64,000 nt of DNA, from NCBI GenBank assembly GCA_022823945.1, contig JAJEBK010000012.1, positions 1 through 64,000 on the forward strand. Direction: 5' to 3'. This DNA comes from Anaerolineae bacterium. Its GTDB lineage: Bacteria > Chloroflexota > Anaerolineae > Aggregatilineales > Phototrophicaceae. Position 1 is the first letter of the stretch. Every line of letters starts with the position of its first letter. A program made the position numbers and the translations under genes. Shown here piece after piece: positions 1-7,779 of this stretch. The notes under the pieces are model-generated. The model made no database searches. It saw nothing but the letters and a program-made list of their open reading frames with translations, and was not told the origin of the DNA.

Positions 1-132
1 CGAGGTAGTCTACAATCAGCTACGACCGCATAGCGCTCTAGGCTACAAGACGCCGGCAGAAACCGAGGCGCAGTGGCAGCAGCAAAACTCCCTCAAAGTT
101 TCTGAGATTTTGTGTCCAATAAAATAGGACCA
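1..132 (+). mobile_element. right end of an IS3-family insertion sequence
   Basis: The first 127 bases carry the end of an IS3-type transposase, and the bases just after the stop look like the terminal inverted repeat: the complementary strand begins TGGTCCTATTTTATTGGACA near position 132, the TG...CA terminus being usual for IS3 elements. The rest of the element lies outside the window, so the left end and any target duplication cannot be checked. The terminus lies inside the reading frame of the neighbouring GT9 gene, so the element appears to have inserted into its 3' end. Confidence 0.7.
2..127 (+). CDS. IS3-family transposase (orfB/integrase), C-terminal 41 residues
   Basis: Reading frame 2 translates without interruption to a TAG at 125-127. 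It contains YNQLRPHSALGYKTPAE, the hallmark C-terminal sequence of the DDE integrase domain of IS3-family OrfB transposases. The protein would catalyse excision and integration of the element. Only the tail is in the window, so intactness is unknown. The last 35 bases overlap, on the opposite strand, the last codons of the GT9 gene. Confidence 0.85.
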   Translation, partial: EVVYNQLRPHSALGYKTPAETEAQWQQQNSLKVSEILCPIK

Positions 133-1151
133 TTACAGGTAAGCCAGGCGAGGATATCCCGCGCCGCGCTTGCTGGCGATTCGGGTTTGTGCAGCGCCAG
201 GCTGTCGACAGTCCAGGGGGCATAGCGTCGTGGATCGGTGATGCTCATCAGCATGATGGTTTTTGCGCCGCTCGCTGCCGCCAGGTGGGTCAAGCCGCTG
301 TCATTGCCGATGTAAAGCCGGGCCGCCGCCCCCAGCGCGCCGATCTCCGCGAAGCTGAGCGTCCCTGCCCATTGCTGCGCCGGCGTCTGCAAATGCCCCC
401 CGACTGCCGCGACCAGCGCTGTATCGCCCGGACCGCCCAGCAAGATCAGCTCGGAATCGGTCTCTTTGACGAGCGTGTCGAGCAGTTCTGCCATTTGCGC
501 CGGCGGATATTGTTTGGCTGCCAGCTGCGCGCCGGGATTGCTGCCGCCGCCAGGGTGGGCGACGATGAACGATTTGCCGATCCCGGTCGCCCGCAGACGC
601 GCCTGCACTGTCGCCAGCGCCGCTTCATCGAGGGGCAGGTTGGCAAAAGCCTGTAGCCTGGGTCCGGCCGCCGCCCCGGCCGCGCGCAGATAGATCTCGG
701 CTTCGTGCTCGGGGACAGATGGATCGACCCTCACGCGCAAGTTGTAGCCGAAGCCGCGCCCACCGCTGTCCAGCCCCGCTCGTAGTGGAATGCCCGCCAT
801 CCAAACCGCCAGACTCATCACCGGCGAGCGAACGAGCGACACAGCCAGGTCGAAGCGGCCAGCGCGCAGCCGCCTCACCAGCTGCCAAAAGCTGCCGGGT
901 TTGCGGGTGGGCATGTCCGCGCCGGTATCGAGAATGTCGTCCAGGGCGGGATGCCCGGCAATAGCGCGCGCCGACCAGGCACCCGCTGCAAAGCTGATAT
1001 GCGCGGACGGGAAGCGCTCACGCAGGGCAGTCAGCGCGGCGGTGGCCATCACCACATCGCCGATGCAGCAGGGACGCAAGATGACGATGCGCCGCGGCTG
1101 CGCAGGAGAGGCGTCGGCAGGCAAGATGCGCCCCAAGAGCGGATAAATCAT
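93..1151 (-). CDS. glycosyltransferase family 9 protein (heptosyltransferase-like)
   Basis: A 352-residue GT-B enzyme of the ADP-heptose:LPS heptosyltransferase family, expected to transfer a sugar from a nucleotide donor onto a surface glycan at the cytoplasmic membrane. Visible family features are the N-terminal segment RIVILRPCCIGDVVMATAAL (about residues 21-40), a central AHPGGGSNPGAQ segment and the donor-binding GNDSGLTHLAAASG near residue 300. The ATG at 1151 is preferred to an upstream ATG at 1253, which adds a low-similarity extension. The last 13 residues or so (NGPILLDTKSQKL) are encoded by the end of an IS3-type element, so the natural C-terminus has been replaced; the catalytic core is intact. 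Donor and acceptor cannot be told from sequence. Confidence 0.85.
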   Translation of the reverse strand: MIYPLLGRILPADASPAQPRRIVILRPCCIGDVVMATAALTALRERFPSAHISFAAGAWSARAIAGHPALDDILDTGADMPTRKPGSFWQLVRRLRAGRFDLAVSLVRSPVMSLAVWMAGIPLRAGLDSGGRGFGYNLRVRVDPSVPEHEAEIYLRAAGAAAGPRLQAFANLPLDEAALATVQARLRATGIGKSFIVAHPGGGSNPGAQLAAKQYPPAQMAELLDTLVKETDSELILLGGPGDTALVAAVGGHLQTPAQQWAGTLSFAEIGALGAAARLYIGNDSGLTHLAAASGAKTIMLMSITDPRRYAPWTVDSLALHKPESPASAARDILAWLTCNGPILLDTKSQKL

Positions 1152-1257
1152 GGTTGTGCGCTGCTGTGCCTGGGCATACCGCTGATTGTACCCCAGCGCT
1201 TCGACCCGTATAACCAGCGCGAATCCGACCAATCTGCCCACTTCTCCGAGCAAAATG

Positions 1258-1285
1258 TTGCATTCCGATTAAATCATGTTAAGAT
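1258..1285 (+). promoter_or_regulatory. probable sigma-70 promoter of the DUF4013 gene
   Basis: TTGCAT (1258-1263) and TAAGAT (1280-1285) are separated by 16 bases. A strong ribosome binding site AAAGGAGG follows at 1314-1321, 8 bases before the ATG at 1330. The stretch 1265-1315 is markedly AT-rich compared with its surroundings. Confidence 0.5.
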
Positions 1286-1329
1286 AACTTTAAGGTAAAA
1301 AGAAATATCATAACAAAGGAGGTACAGCC

Positions 1330-2034
1330 ATGACCGTTGTACGCGCCTTCACTTATATCTTCAGCGACCATCACTGGCGCAGCAAATTGACCGCAATGGC
1401 TGTTTTTGTGCTGCTGCTGCCCTTCCCCATCATTGGGCTGGTCAGCCTTTGCGTCCTGCTGGGCTACCTGGCCGGGATTATTCACAACATCAGCGCCGAC
1501 TCCGAGCGCCCGCTGCCGGAGTGGGACCATATTGGCGAAAACATCAGCAAAGGCATTCCCGTTTTGCTGGCGATCAGCGTCTATCATTTGCCGCTGCTGC
1601 TGGCTGCCACGCTGCTGGCTGTCTTCCGCGACTCGATTGCGCTGGGTTTGGTTGCCGGCATCGACGCGATCGCTCCGATTGTGCTCTTGCTGTACAGCCT
1701 GGTCGCCTGGTCTTTGTGGATGCTGGGGCTGGTTCGTTATGCAGAAACCTGGGAATCGGAATGCTTCTACCGGTTCGACCAAGAATTGCGTACGCTGCAA
1801 GGCCATGTCCCGCTGGCGCTGGGTTGGCTGGGTTCGTTGTTGATCGCCAATGCGCTGTTGCTGGCGATGCTGCCGGTCTTCCTGCTGGGCGCATTTCTGT
1901 TTGTGCCCGTGCATGGCTATGTGGCTGGCGCTTATGCGCGGCGTCTGCGCGCTGCGCGGCTGGCTGAGCGCCGAGAGCGGGCTGCCGATCCCGCCAGTTT
2001 TGTGCACAGCCGCAGCGCCGAAGCCGTCGTGTAG
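1330..2034 (+). CDS. DUF4013 family membrane protein
   Basis: A 234-residue integral membrane protein. It has hydrophobic segments at about 20-50, 78-125 and 165-205, and between the first two the sequence PLPEWDHIGENISKGIP, typical of DUF4013 proteins (PLPEWDxxG). The function of the family is unknown. The last 25 residues are charged (RRLRAARLAERRERA) and probably cytoplasmic. It is transcribed divergently from the GT9 gene, has its own promoter and a strong ribosome binding site, and is followed by a repeat-filled gap, so it is probably monocistronic. Confidence 0.75.
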   Translation: MTVVRAFTYIFSDHHWRSKLTAMAVFVLLLPFPIIGLVSLCVLLGYLAGIIHNISADSERPLPEWDHIGENISKGIPVLLAISVYHLPLLLAATLLAVFRDSIALGLVAGIDAIAPIVLLLYSLVAWSLWMLGLVRYAETWESECFYRFDQELRTLQGHVPLALGWLGSLLIANALLLAMLPVFLLGAFLFVPVHGYVAGAYARRLRAARLAERRERAADPASFVHSRSAEAVV

Positions 2035-2092
2035 ACGAGCTCATCGCCTCCCGTCTACAACTGTCGATTGTAACTGATTCCCCGCGTGCGTA

Positions 2093-2207
2093 GCTTCCCC
2101 CTGACTCGTCGGGGGGACTGAGGGGGTTGGGCTTCCCCCTGACTCGTCGGGGGGGACCGAGGGGGGTTGGGCTTCTCCCTGACTCGTCGGGGGGACTGAG
2201 GAGGTTA
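2093..2207. repeat. three tandem copies of a 37-40 bp C/G-rich palindromic unit
   Basis: Units at 2093-2130, 2131-2170 and 2171-2207 each read GCTTCCCCCTGACTCGTCGG followed by a G-run, ACTGAG or ACCGAG, and another G-run. The C-rich left half can pair with the G-rich right half around CTGACTCGTC. The copies differ in G-run length and at a few bases. They fill most of the gap between the DUF4013 gene and pepF and belong with the other C/G-rich hairpin elements in this window. Confidence 0.9.
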
Positions 2208-2283
2208 GCTTCCCCTGTCGATTCGCTCATGGGTCTGCTAGCATAGCCGCTATGATCAGCCCACGCGAGCGAAAGAGATTAGG

Positions 2284-4107
2284 ATGTCCGCTGCCCCGCA
2301 AGAACGCCCCACCAGTGCCGAAAATGTAATCTGGGATCTGTCCGTCTTTTACGATGGTTTTGACGATCCGCGTCTCGAAGCTGATATAGAGCGGCTGGAT
2401 GGACTCGCAGAATCTTTCCAATCCAGCTGGCGCGGCAATGTGGCGCAGATGACCGCCAGTGATTTTGTTAAAGCCTATCAGCAGCTGGAAGCCATCTATG
2501 ATTTGCGTGGACGGCTGGGCGCTTTTGCCTTCCTGAACTTTTCGACCGATACAGCGCAACCCGCATACCAGGCGGCGGTGGCTCGCGTCGAAGAGTTGGA
2601 GTCTCGGCTCAGCCAGCAGATGGTATTTTTCGACCTGGAATGGAATGCGCTGGACGACGCCCACGCCAAAGCCATTCTGGATGATCCAGCCATCGCCGAT
2701 TATCGCTATTACCTGGAAGCCGAGCGCCGCTATCGTCCCCACAACCTCAGCGAAGCCGAAGAGCAGATCAGCATAGAAAAGTCCGTGACCGGCAGCAGCG
2801 CCTGGACGCGCTTCTTCACGCAGCTGACCAGCGCCTTTCGCTTCGACTGGCTGGGCGAGCAGGTCAACATGACTTTTGTGCTCAACAAACTGCGCGATGC
2901 CGACCGCGACACCCGCGAAATGGCTTGGCGAAAACTCACCGACAAACTGCACGAAAAGCAGATGGAGCTCACTTTCATCTTCAACACGCTAGCGCTGGAC
3001 AAAGCCAACAGCGACCGCCGCCGCGGCTATGCCAGTTGGGTTTCGGCGCGCAACCTGAGCAACAAAGCCAGCGACGAAGTAGTCGAGGCATTGGTGCAGA
3101 CGGTCACGAGCAACTATGACTTGGTCGCCCGCCACTATCATCTAAAGCGCGCACTGTTGGGTTATGAAGAGCTCTATGACTATGACCGTTATGCCCCGCT
3201 GAATTTGAAAGAAAGCGAGGCTTTCTATACCTGGGAAGAAGCGCGCGATATCGTGCTGGCTGCCTTTGGCAATTTCGACCCGCGCATGCAAGAGGTCGCG
3301 CAGCGCTTCTTCGCTGGCGGCTGGATACACGCGCCGGTGCTGCCCAACAAACGCGGTGGCGCATTCGCCGCGCCGACTGTCGCTTCCGCCAATCCTTTCG
3401 TGTTCCTCAATTATCTGGGCGATGCGCGCGATGTGACGACGCTGGCGCACGAACTGGGACATGGCATACACATGTACCTGTCGGGCAAGGAGAAGGGGCT
3501 CTTCGCTTTGTATACGCCCCTCACAACCGCCGAGATGGCTTCCACCTTTGCCGAGATGCTGGTCTTCCAGGACCTCATGGCGGCGGAAGACGATCCCGAA
3601 ATCAAGCTGTCCATGCTGGTGGAGAAGATCGAAGACACCTTCGCCACAGTCTTCCGCCAGATCTCCATGAATCGCTTTGAAGACAAGATGCACAATGCCC
3701 GCCGCGACGAAGGCGAGCTGACCGCGGAGCGCTTCAATTGCCTGTGGCTGGAAACGCAGCGCGATATGTTCGGCGACAGCCTGACCATCACCGACGAGTA
3801 TGGCAGTTGGTGGAGTTATGTGCCGCACTTTTTGCACACGCCTGGCTATGTCTACGCCTATTCTTTTGGCGAGCTGCTGGTGCTGGCGCTGTACAAAATC
3901 TATCAAGAAGAAGGCGCAGATTTTGTGCCTCGCTACCTCGAGCTGCTGGCGGCTGGCGATTCCGATTATCCCGATCGGCTGCTGGCGCAGGTGGGCGTGG
4001 ATATCAACGATCCGCGCTTCTGGCAAAAGGGCATCGATGTCATCGCCGAGTGGATCGAGGGGGCGCAAACATTGGCGCGGCAACTGTATCCCGACAAATT
4101 TGCTTGA
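2284..4107 (+). CDS. pepF: oligoendopeptidase F family zinc peptidase (M3B)
   Basis: A 607-residue cytoplasmic metallopeptidase expected to cleave short peptides. The zinc motif is HELGH at residues 389-393, with the third ligand probably Glu417 in TAEMAST, an arrangement typical of the M3B branch. Length and full-length architecture match PepF (about 600 residues), with the long helical N-terminal lobe that closes over the active site. The ATG at 2284 is followed by a normal N-terminus; there is a single base between its stop and the ATG of the next gene, so the two are cotranscribed. Upstream lies the tandem palindromic repeat. Confidence 0.93.
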   Translation: MSAAPQERPTSAENVIWDLSVFYDGFDDPRLEADIERLDGLAESFQSSWRGNVAQMTASDFVKAYQQLEAIYDLRGRLGAFAFLNFSTDTAQPAYQAAVARVEELESRLSQQMVFFDLEWNALDDAHAKAILDDPAIADYRYYLEAERRYRPHNLSEAEEQISIEKSVTGSSAWTRFFTQLTSAFRFDWLGEQVNMTFVLNKLRDADRDTREMAWRKLTDKLHEKQMELTFIFNTLALDKANSDRRRGYASWVSARNLSNKASDEVVEALVQTVTSNYDLVARHYHLKRALLGYEELYDYDRYAPLNLKESEAFYTWEEARDIVLAAFGNFDPRMQEVAQRFFAGGWIHAPVLPNKRGGAFAAPTVASANPFVFLNYLGDARDVTTLAHELGHGIHMYLSGKEKGLFALYTPLTTAEMASTFAEMLVFQDLMAAEDDPEIKLSMLVEKIEDTFATVFRQISMNRFEDKMHNARRDEGELTAERFNCLWLETQRDMFGDSLTITDEYGSWWSYVPHFLHTPGYVYAYSFGELLVLALYKIYQEEGADFVPRYLELLAAGDSDYPDRLLAQVGVDINDPRFWQKGIDVIAEWIEGAQTLARQLYPDKFA

Positions 4108-4108
4108 T

Positions 4109-4579
4109 ATGTGGCGACCGCACACGCTGGACGAGGCGCGGCAGCTGCGCGAAAGGCTGCGTCAGGCTGGGGAGACACTCGTCTTCACCAACGGGCACTT
4201 CGACCTGCTGCATGTGGGACATTTGGATTATTTGCAAAAAGCGCGGATGCTGGGCGATGCGCTGGTTATCGGCGTCAATGGCGACCACTCGACCCGCCAA
4301 CTGAAGGGGCAGGGACGACCCTTTGTGCCAGCCGTGGAACGGGCGCGGCTGCTGGCTGGGCTGCGCTGCGTCGATGCTGTCCTGGTCTTCGCAGCCGACA
4401 CAGCGGATGAAGTGCTGCGCGCGCTGCAGCCAGATGTCTATGCCAAGGGCGGCGATTATGCGCACAAGCCACTGCCGGAACGAGCCACTGTCGAGGCTTT
4501 CGGCGGACGCGTCGAGCTGATTGACTTCTTGCCCGGGCACAGCACCAGCGCGCTGATAGCGAAGATTCGCAATTCTTGA
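4109..4579 (+). CDS. RfaE2/HldE-type nucleotidyltransferase (heptose-1-phosphate adenylyltransferase-like)
   Basis: A 156-residue stand-alone cytidylyltransferase-fold protein matching the C-terminal domain of HldE, which makes ADP-heptose from heptose-1-phosphate and ATP. The nucleotide-binding signature is TNGHFDLLHVGH (residues 27-38, with the H35-x-G-H38 motif); most relatives have NGCFD, so His30 replaces the usual Cys. VYAKGGDY near residue 113 is also characteristic. The ATG at 4109 lies one base after the pepF stop. An exact sugar substrate cannot be assigned, but a GT9 gene, whose usual donor is ADP-heptose, lies 3 kb away. The longer frame opening at 3800 inside pepF is not the true start. 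Confidence 0.82.
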   Translation: MWRPHTLDEARQLRERLRQAGETLVFTNGHFDLLHVGHLDYLQKARMLGDALVIGVNGDHSTRQLKGQGRPFVPAVERARLLAGLRCVDAVLVFAADTADEVLRALQPDVYAKGGDYAHKPLPERATVEAFGGRVELIDFLPGHSTSALIAKIRNS

Positions 4580-4657
4580 GCGCGATCCGAACTGGGTGGT
4601 CGCCGATGCTGACGATATAATCCCACGCGACACGCTTCAACAGCAACTTGAGGACGG

Positions 4658-5233
4658 ATGGCGGAAAATCACGAGCGACCTCGAGCGCTGGCCCTGGTCG
4701 GCATGCCTGGCGCTGGCAAGACAATGTGCGCCGAACATCTGGCAGAGCGCGGATACTGGACGCTACGGTTTGGCGCATTGGTGGTCGATGAAGTGCGGCG
4801 GCGCGGTTGGTCAGTCAACGCCGAAAACGAGCGCCTCGTCCGCGAAGAAATGCGCGACCGGCATGGCATGGCGGCGATGGCGACACTCAGTCTGCCGCGC
4901 TTGCAAGCGACTCTCGCCGCAGGACGCCATATCGTTGTCGACGGCCTCTACAGCTTTAGCGAATATCTGTTGCTGCGGGAGAAGTTGGGCGCGCCCCTGC
5001 TGTTGCTCGCCATCGTTGCGCCGCGGAACTTGCGCTATCAACGTCTGGCCAGCCGCCCAATACGCCCCTTGAGCGGGGGGGAAGCCCTGCAGCGCGATAT
5101 CCGCGAGATCGAGCGGCTGGAGAAGGGCGGTCCCATCGCCATGGCGGATTACACCTTGCTCAACGGTGGCACAACTGCGCAGTTGCTGGCGCAATTGGAC
5201 GATCTGCTGCAGAGGCTGGAATTCCTTCCGTAG
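4658..5233 (+). CDS. P-loop kinase-like protein (UPF0200/dephospho-CoA kinase-like)
   Basis: A 191-residue cytoplasmic NTPase. The Walker A motif is GMPGAGKT (residues 15-22); the following LRFGALVVDEVRRRG and NERLVREEMRDRHG segments resemble the UPF0200 group of adenylate-kinase-like proteins annotated as dephospho-CoA kinase-like. The central IVVDGLYSFSEY is the Walker B-like strand. Its substrate is unknown. It starts 78 bases after the nucleotidyltransferase and probably belongs to the same pepF transcript. A GAGG 4-5 bases ahead of the ATG is a weak ribosome binding site. Confidence 0.7.
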   Translation: MAENHERPRALALVGMPGAGKTMCAEHLAERGYWTLRFGALVVDEVRRRGWSVNAENERLVREEMRDRHGMAAMATLSLPRLQATLAAGRHIVVDGLYSFSEYLLLREKLGAPLLLLAIVAPRNLRYQRLASRPIRPLSGGEALQRDIREIERLEKGGPIAMADYTLLNGGTTAQLLAQLDDLLQRLEFLP

Positions 5234-5242
5234 ATTCTGCGC

Positions 5243-5272
5243 TTGCGGCTCGCGTCAATGCTAGACTATAGT
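5243..5272 (+). promoter_or_regulatory. possible promoter ahead of the DtxR-type regulator
   Basis: TTGCGG (5243-5248) and TATAGT (5267-5272) are spaced by 18 bases. The predicted transcription start falls at about 5279, next to an in-frame ATG at 5280; the family-consistent start is the ATG at 5313. Confidence 0.35.
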
Positions 5273-5312
5273 TACGGATATGCTCTGTTGGCTTGCGCAG
5301 GCCGAGGCGCGC

Positions 5313-5996
5313 ATGACAGCGACCGACTCCATGCAGGAATACTTGGCGGAAGCCTGGCGAATCGCCCATTATCAGCCTGATGACCGCTATGTATCGACTT
5401 CGGCGCTGGCGGAAGAAATTGGCGTGTCTGCCCCTGCTGTAACGCGCATGGTGCAGCGGCTCAAGCTGGCTGGCTACCTGGAACACGAACCCTATCGCGG
5501 TATTCGTCTGACGCCTTCTGGCGAACGGGCGGCGCTGGCCAATATCCGCCGGCACCGCCTTGTCGAGCGCTTTTTGGTCGATATTATGGGGTTCGGCTGG
5601 CACGAAGTCCACGATGACGCCGATGTCCTGGGCTTGGTGGTCAGCGATGCGCTGGTTGACAAAATAGACGCCATGAGCGGCTATCCCAAACGTTGTCCGC
5701 ACGGCGAGCCTATCCCCAGCGCCGACCTGGTCATGCCGCGCATCGTCGATTATCCGCTTTCTGATGTAGCTGTGCGCCGCGAATATGTCATCAGCCGCGT
5801 GCACACGCATGACGAGCAGAAACTGCGCTATATCAGCGAGCTGCGCCTGGAACCGGGGGCGCGATTCCGCCTGACGACGCGCGCGCCCTTCAAAGGACCT
5901 TTGCAATTGCGCGTGAATGGGAAGTCACGCCACCTGGGTCATGAGCTGGCGAGCGACCTGCGCGTCTGCAGCGAAGCCGAATATCAGCTAGTTTAG
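5313..5996 (+). CDS. DtxR/MntR-family metal-dependent transcriptional regulator
   Basis: A 227-residue DNA-binding protein. It has an N-terminal winged helix (SMQEYLAEAWRI, then STSALAEEIGVSAPAVTRMV), a central iron-dependent dimerisation domain with metal-ligand candidates (HRLVERFLVDIMGF, and CPHGEPIPS as in other DtxR proteins), and a C-terminal FeoA/SH3-like domain from about residue 150. Family members repress iron or manganese uptake genes when metal-loaded. The ATG at 5313 gives the standard N-terminus; an ATG 33 bases upstream is possible. The kinase-like gene starts 5 bases downstream, so both are one transcript. No metal transporter is in the window. Confidence 0.85.
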   Translation: MTATDSMQEYLAEAWRIAHYQPDDRYVSTSALAEEIGVSAPAVTRMVQRLKLAGYLEHEPYRGIRLTPSGERAALANIRRHRLVERFLVDIMGFGWHEVHDDADVLGLVVSDALVDKIDAMSGYPKRCPHGEPIPSADLVMPRIVDYPLSDVAVRREYVISRVHTHDEQKLRYISELRLEPGARFRLTTRAPFKGPLQLRVNGKSRHLGHELASDLRVCSEAEYQLV

Positions 5997-6001
5997 GCAT
6001 C

Positions 6002-6916
6002 TTGTCCGCCGAGTGGTTTCGCGTCCGCGACAGCTTTGACCACAGCAGAGTTCCGCAGCTGGTGCAAAGGCGCTGGCATGGCGATCCCGCTTCTGTCCGT
6101 TTCATCAGCAGCGCCTACAACATCGTCTTTCGCTTTGAGCGTGACGGGCGCGGCTATTACCTGCGCATCTGCCATGTTGTTCTGCACAGTCTGGCAAAAG
6201 CGCGGCAGGTCATGCACTTTCTGCGCTACCTGGCGGAGCAGGGCGTCCCCGTTGGCGAGCCTGTTCCAGCAGCCAGTGGCGAATTCCTTGAAGTTCTCGC
6301 CGATGGTTACTTCGCGTCCGCCCAAAGCGAAGCCCCAGGCGAGAAACTGTCGGGCTATTTGCACGATGCCACGATTTTTGAAGCATGGGGAAATTCTTTG
6401 GGCAAGCTGCATGCCGCCTCACGCCAGTATCGGGCGGACACAAATATCCCCTATCAGTTCCCCACAGTGCAGACATTCTGGCGGAATATCGCGCCGGCCA
6501 TTTCTACGGCTTCTGTCGATTTGCGGCGAGCCTATGCCGAATTGACCGACTGGATGCGGGGGCTGCCGCCGCATGATTATGGGCTGATCCACGGCGATCA
6601 TCGACCGGGCAATGTCATCTGGGACGGGATGACTGCGCGCGCCATCGACTTCGATGAACCCAACTATCACTGGTATGCGGCGGATATTTCTCGCGCTTTG
6701 CTGGAACTTTGGGATAGAGCGCTGGAAGAACGGCAGGCCCGCCGAAGAGCCTTCATGCGCGGCTACCTGCGCGAGCACAGAATCGACGAGTGGTGGATAG
6801 AAGAACTGCCCTTTTTTGTTCAGCACCGCGCGCTGCTGATGGTCGCGTGGACTTTGCAAGAAGGCGGCAACCCCGGGCGCGCGCTTGAATGGGTGGTCAA
6901 GCGGGTGGGATGGTAG
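6002..6916 (+). CDS. aminoglycoside phosphotransferase-fold kinase
   Basis: A 304-residue protein-kinase-fold phosphotransferase. The catalytic loop is LIHGDHRPGNVIWDG (His197, Asp199) and the metal-binding motif is IDFDE (Asp216). This fold includes homoserine/choline kinases and antibiotic kinases; the wide-open pocket and absence of close resistance signatures make a small-molecule metabolic kinase as likely as resistance. The start is a TTG at 6002, the only start that keeps the N-terminal lobe and leaves 5 bases after the regulator stop. Coexpression with a DtxR-type regulator is implied by spacing; the substrate is unknown. Confidence 0.75.
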   Translation: MSAEWFRVRDSFDHSRVPQLVQRRWHGDPASVRFISSAYNIVFRFERDGRGYYLRICHVVLHSLAKARQVMHFLRYLAEQGVPVGEPVPAASGEFLEVLADGYFASAQSEAPGEKLSGYLHDATIFEAWGNSLGKLHAASRQYRADTNIPYQFPTVQTFWRNIAPAISTASVDLRRAYAELTDWMRGLPPHDYGLIHGDHRPGNVIWDGMTARAIDFDEPNYHWYAADISRALLELWDRALEERQARRRAFMRGYLREHRIDEWWIEELPFFVQHRALLMVAWTLQEGGNPGRALEWVVKRVGW

Positions 6917-6951
6917 CGCCCTTTGATGATGATTGACGCAAAGCCGATGCG

Positions 6952-7578
6952 CTAGGTCAAGCGGTTGTAATATTCGACAACCAACTGGATATCAACCGGC
7001 GTCTGCACTTCGCCTTCTTCTGGCGCGCGGTCGAGCGTGACGCGGAACTGGTCTTTGTCCACCGATAGATAAGGCGGGAAGTAGGCGGCTTGTTGGATCC
7101 ACTCGATGATGTGCACATTCTTCTTCATTTTGTCGCCGACTTCGACGACATCGCCCGCACGCACTTGATAGGAGGGCAGGTCGAGGCGGCGCCCGTTGAC
7201 CAGGATATGCCCGTGACCGACGATCTGCCGCGCCGACCAGATGGTGGCGGCCAGCCCGCTGCGATAGACGATGTTATCCAGCCGCCGTTCCAGCAAGCCC
7301 AACAGATTGACGCCAGTCGGTCCCGCCATCAGCGCCGCTTTTTTGTAATAGTTGCGCAGTTGTCGCTCACGCACATTGTAGATGAAAGCCAGCTTCTGCT
7401 TCTCTTCCAGTTGGATGGCGTAGTTGCTGCGCCGTGACTGCCGGAAAGATTTCTCGCGTCCATGCTCGCCCGGTGGATAAGCGCGCTTTTCCAGTATGCG
7501 CGAATACTTGGGGCGCGGCACGAGCAACTCGCCGAAGCGCCGCTGCTTTTTTGCTTTTGGTCCGTGATACGATGCCAT
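6952..7578 (-). CDS. rpsD: 30S ribosomal protein S4
   Basis: A 208-residue primary 16S rRNA-binding protein of the small subunit. The N-terminal part reads [20 protein letters not shown], with no zinc-binding cysteines (the C-minus form), and the S4 RNA-binding domain spans about residues 97-160 ([20 protein letters not shown]). The C-terminus [12 protein letters not shown] is standard. It is separate from any S13/S11/rpoA cluster, which is not unusual for S4. It has a good promoter on the minus strand about 45 bases upstream of the ATG at 7578. Confidence 0.97.
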   Translation of the reverse strand: MASYHGPKAKKQRRFGELLVPRPKYSRILEKRAYPPGEHGREKSFRQSRRSNYAIQLEEKQKLAFIYNVRERQLRNYYKKAALMAGPTGVNLLGLLERRLDNIVYRSGLAATIWSARQIVGHGHILVNGRRLDLPSYQVRAGDVVEVGDKMKKNVHIIEWIQQAAYFPPYLSVDKDQFRVTLDRAPEEGEVQTPVDIQLVVEYYNRLT

Positions 7579-7621
7579 AGCTAGGAACTGCCTTTGGGCT
7601 GGCTTGCCAATGTAGCACGGC

Positions 7622-7650
7622 AGTATAACAGGTTTGCGCCGCTATGCCAG
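7622..7650 (-). promoter_or_regulatory. sigma-70 promoter of rpsD
   Basis: On the minus strand CTGGCA (7650-7645) and TATACT (7627-7622) are spaced by exactly 17 bases, giving a leader of about 37 bases before the rpsD ATG. Confidence 0.6.
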
Positions 7651-7668
7651 TGCGAATTTGGCGAGTAG

Positions 7669-7707
7669 CCCCCCACCCTAAATCCCTCCCCCAAACTGAG
7701 GGAGGGA
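7669..7707. repeat. C/G-rich hairpin element, type A (single copy)
   Basis: Reads CCACCCTAAATCCCTCCCCC followed by AAACTGAGGGAGGGA, a stem of CCCTCCC with GGGAGGG. It is the reverse complement of the second half of the composite elements at 26981-27090 and 34642-34747, with very few differences. It lies between rpsD and the PhyH gene; the rest of this 200-base gap shows no gene. Confidence 0.85.
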
Positions 7708-7779
7708 CTTTTCAATCCCGGCTGCTGTGGCTTTGCTTGATCTTCCCTGATATTGGGAGAAGAGACCGGAGATGGGAGT

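Noticed and set aside
2093-2207. CRISPR array
   Set aside because: The three repeats are contiguous, with no spacers between them and no cas genes; they are palindromic tandem units.
3142-4125. 327-residue minus-strand frame over pepF
   Set aside because: pepF is certain from its zinc motif; the antisense frame has no motif or ribosome binding site.
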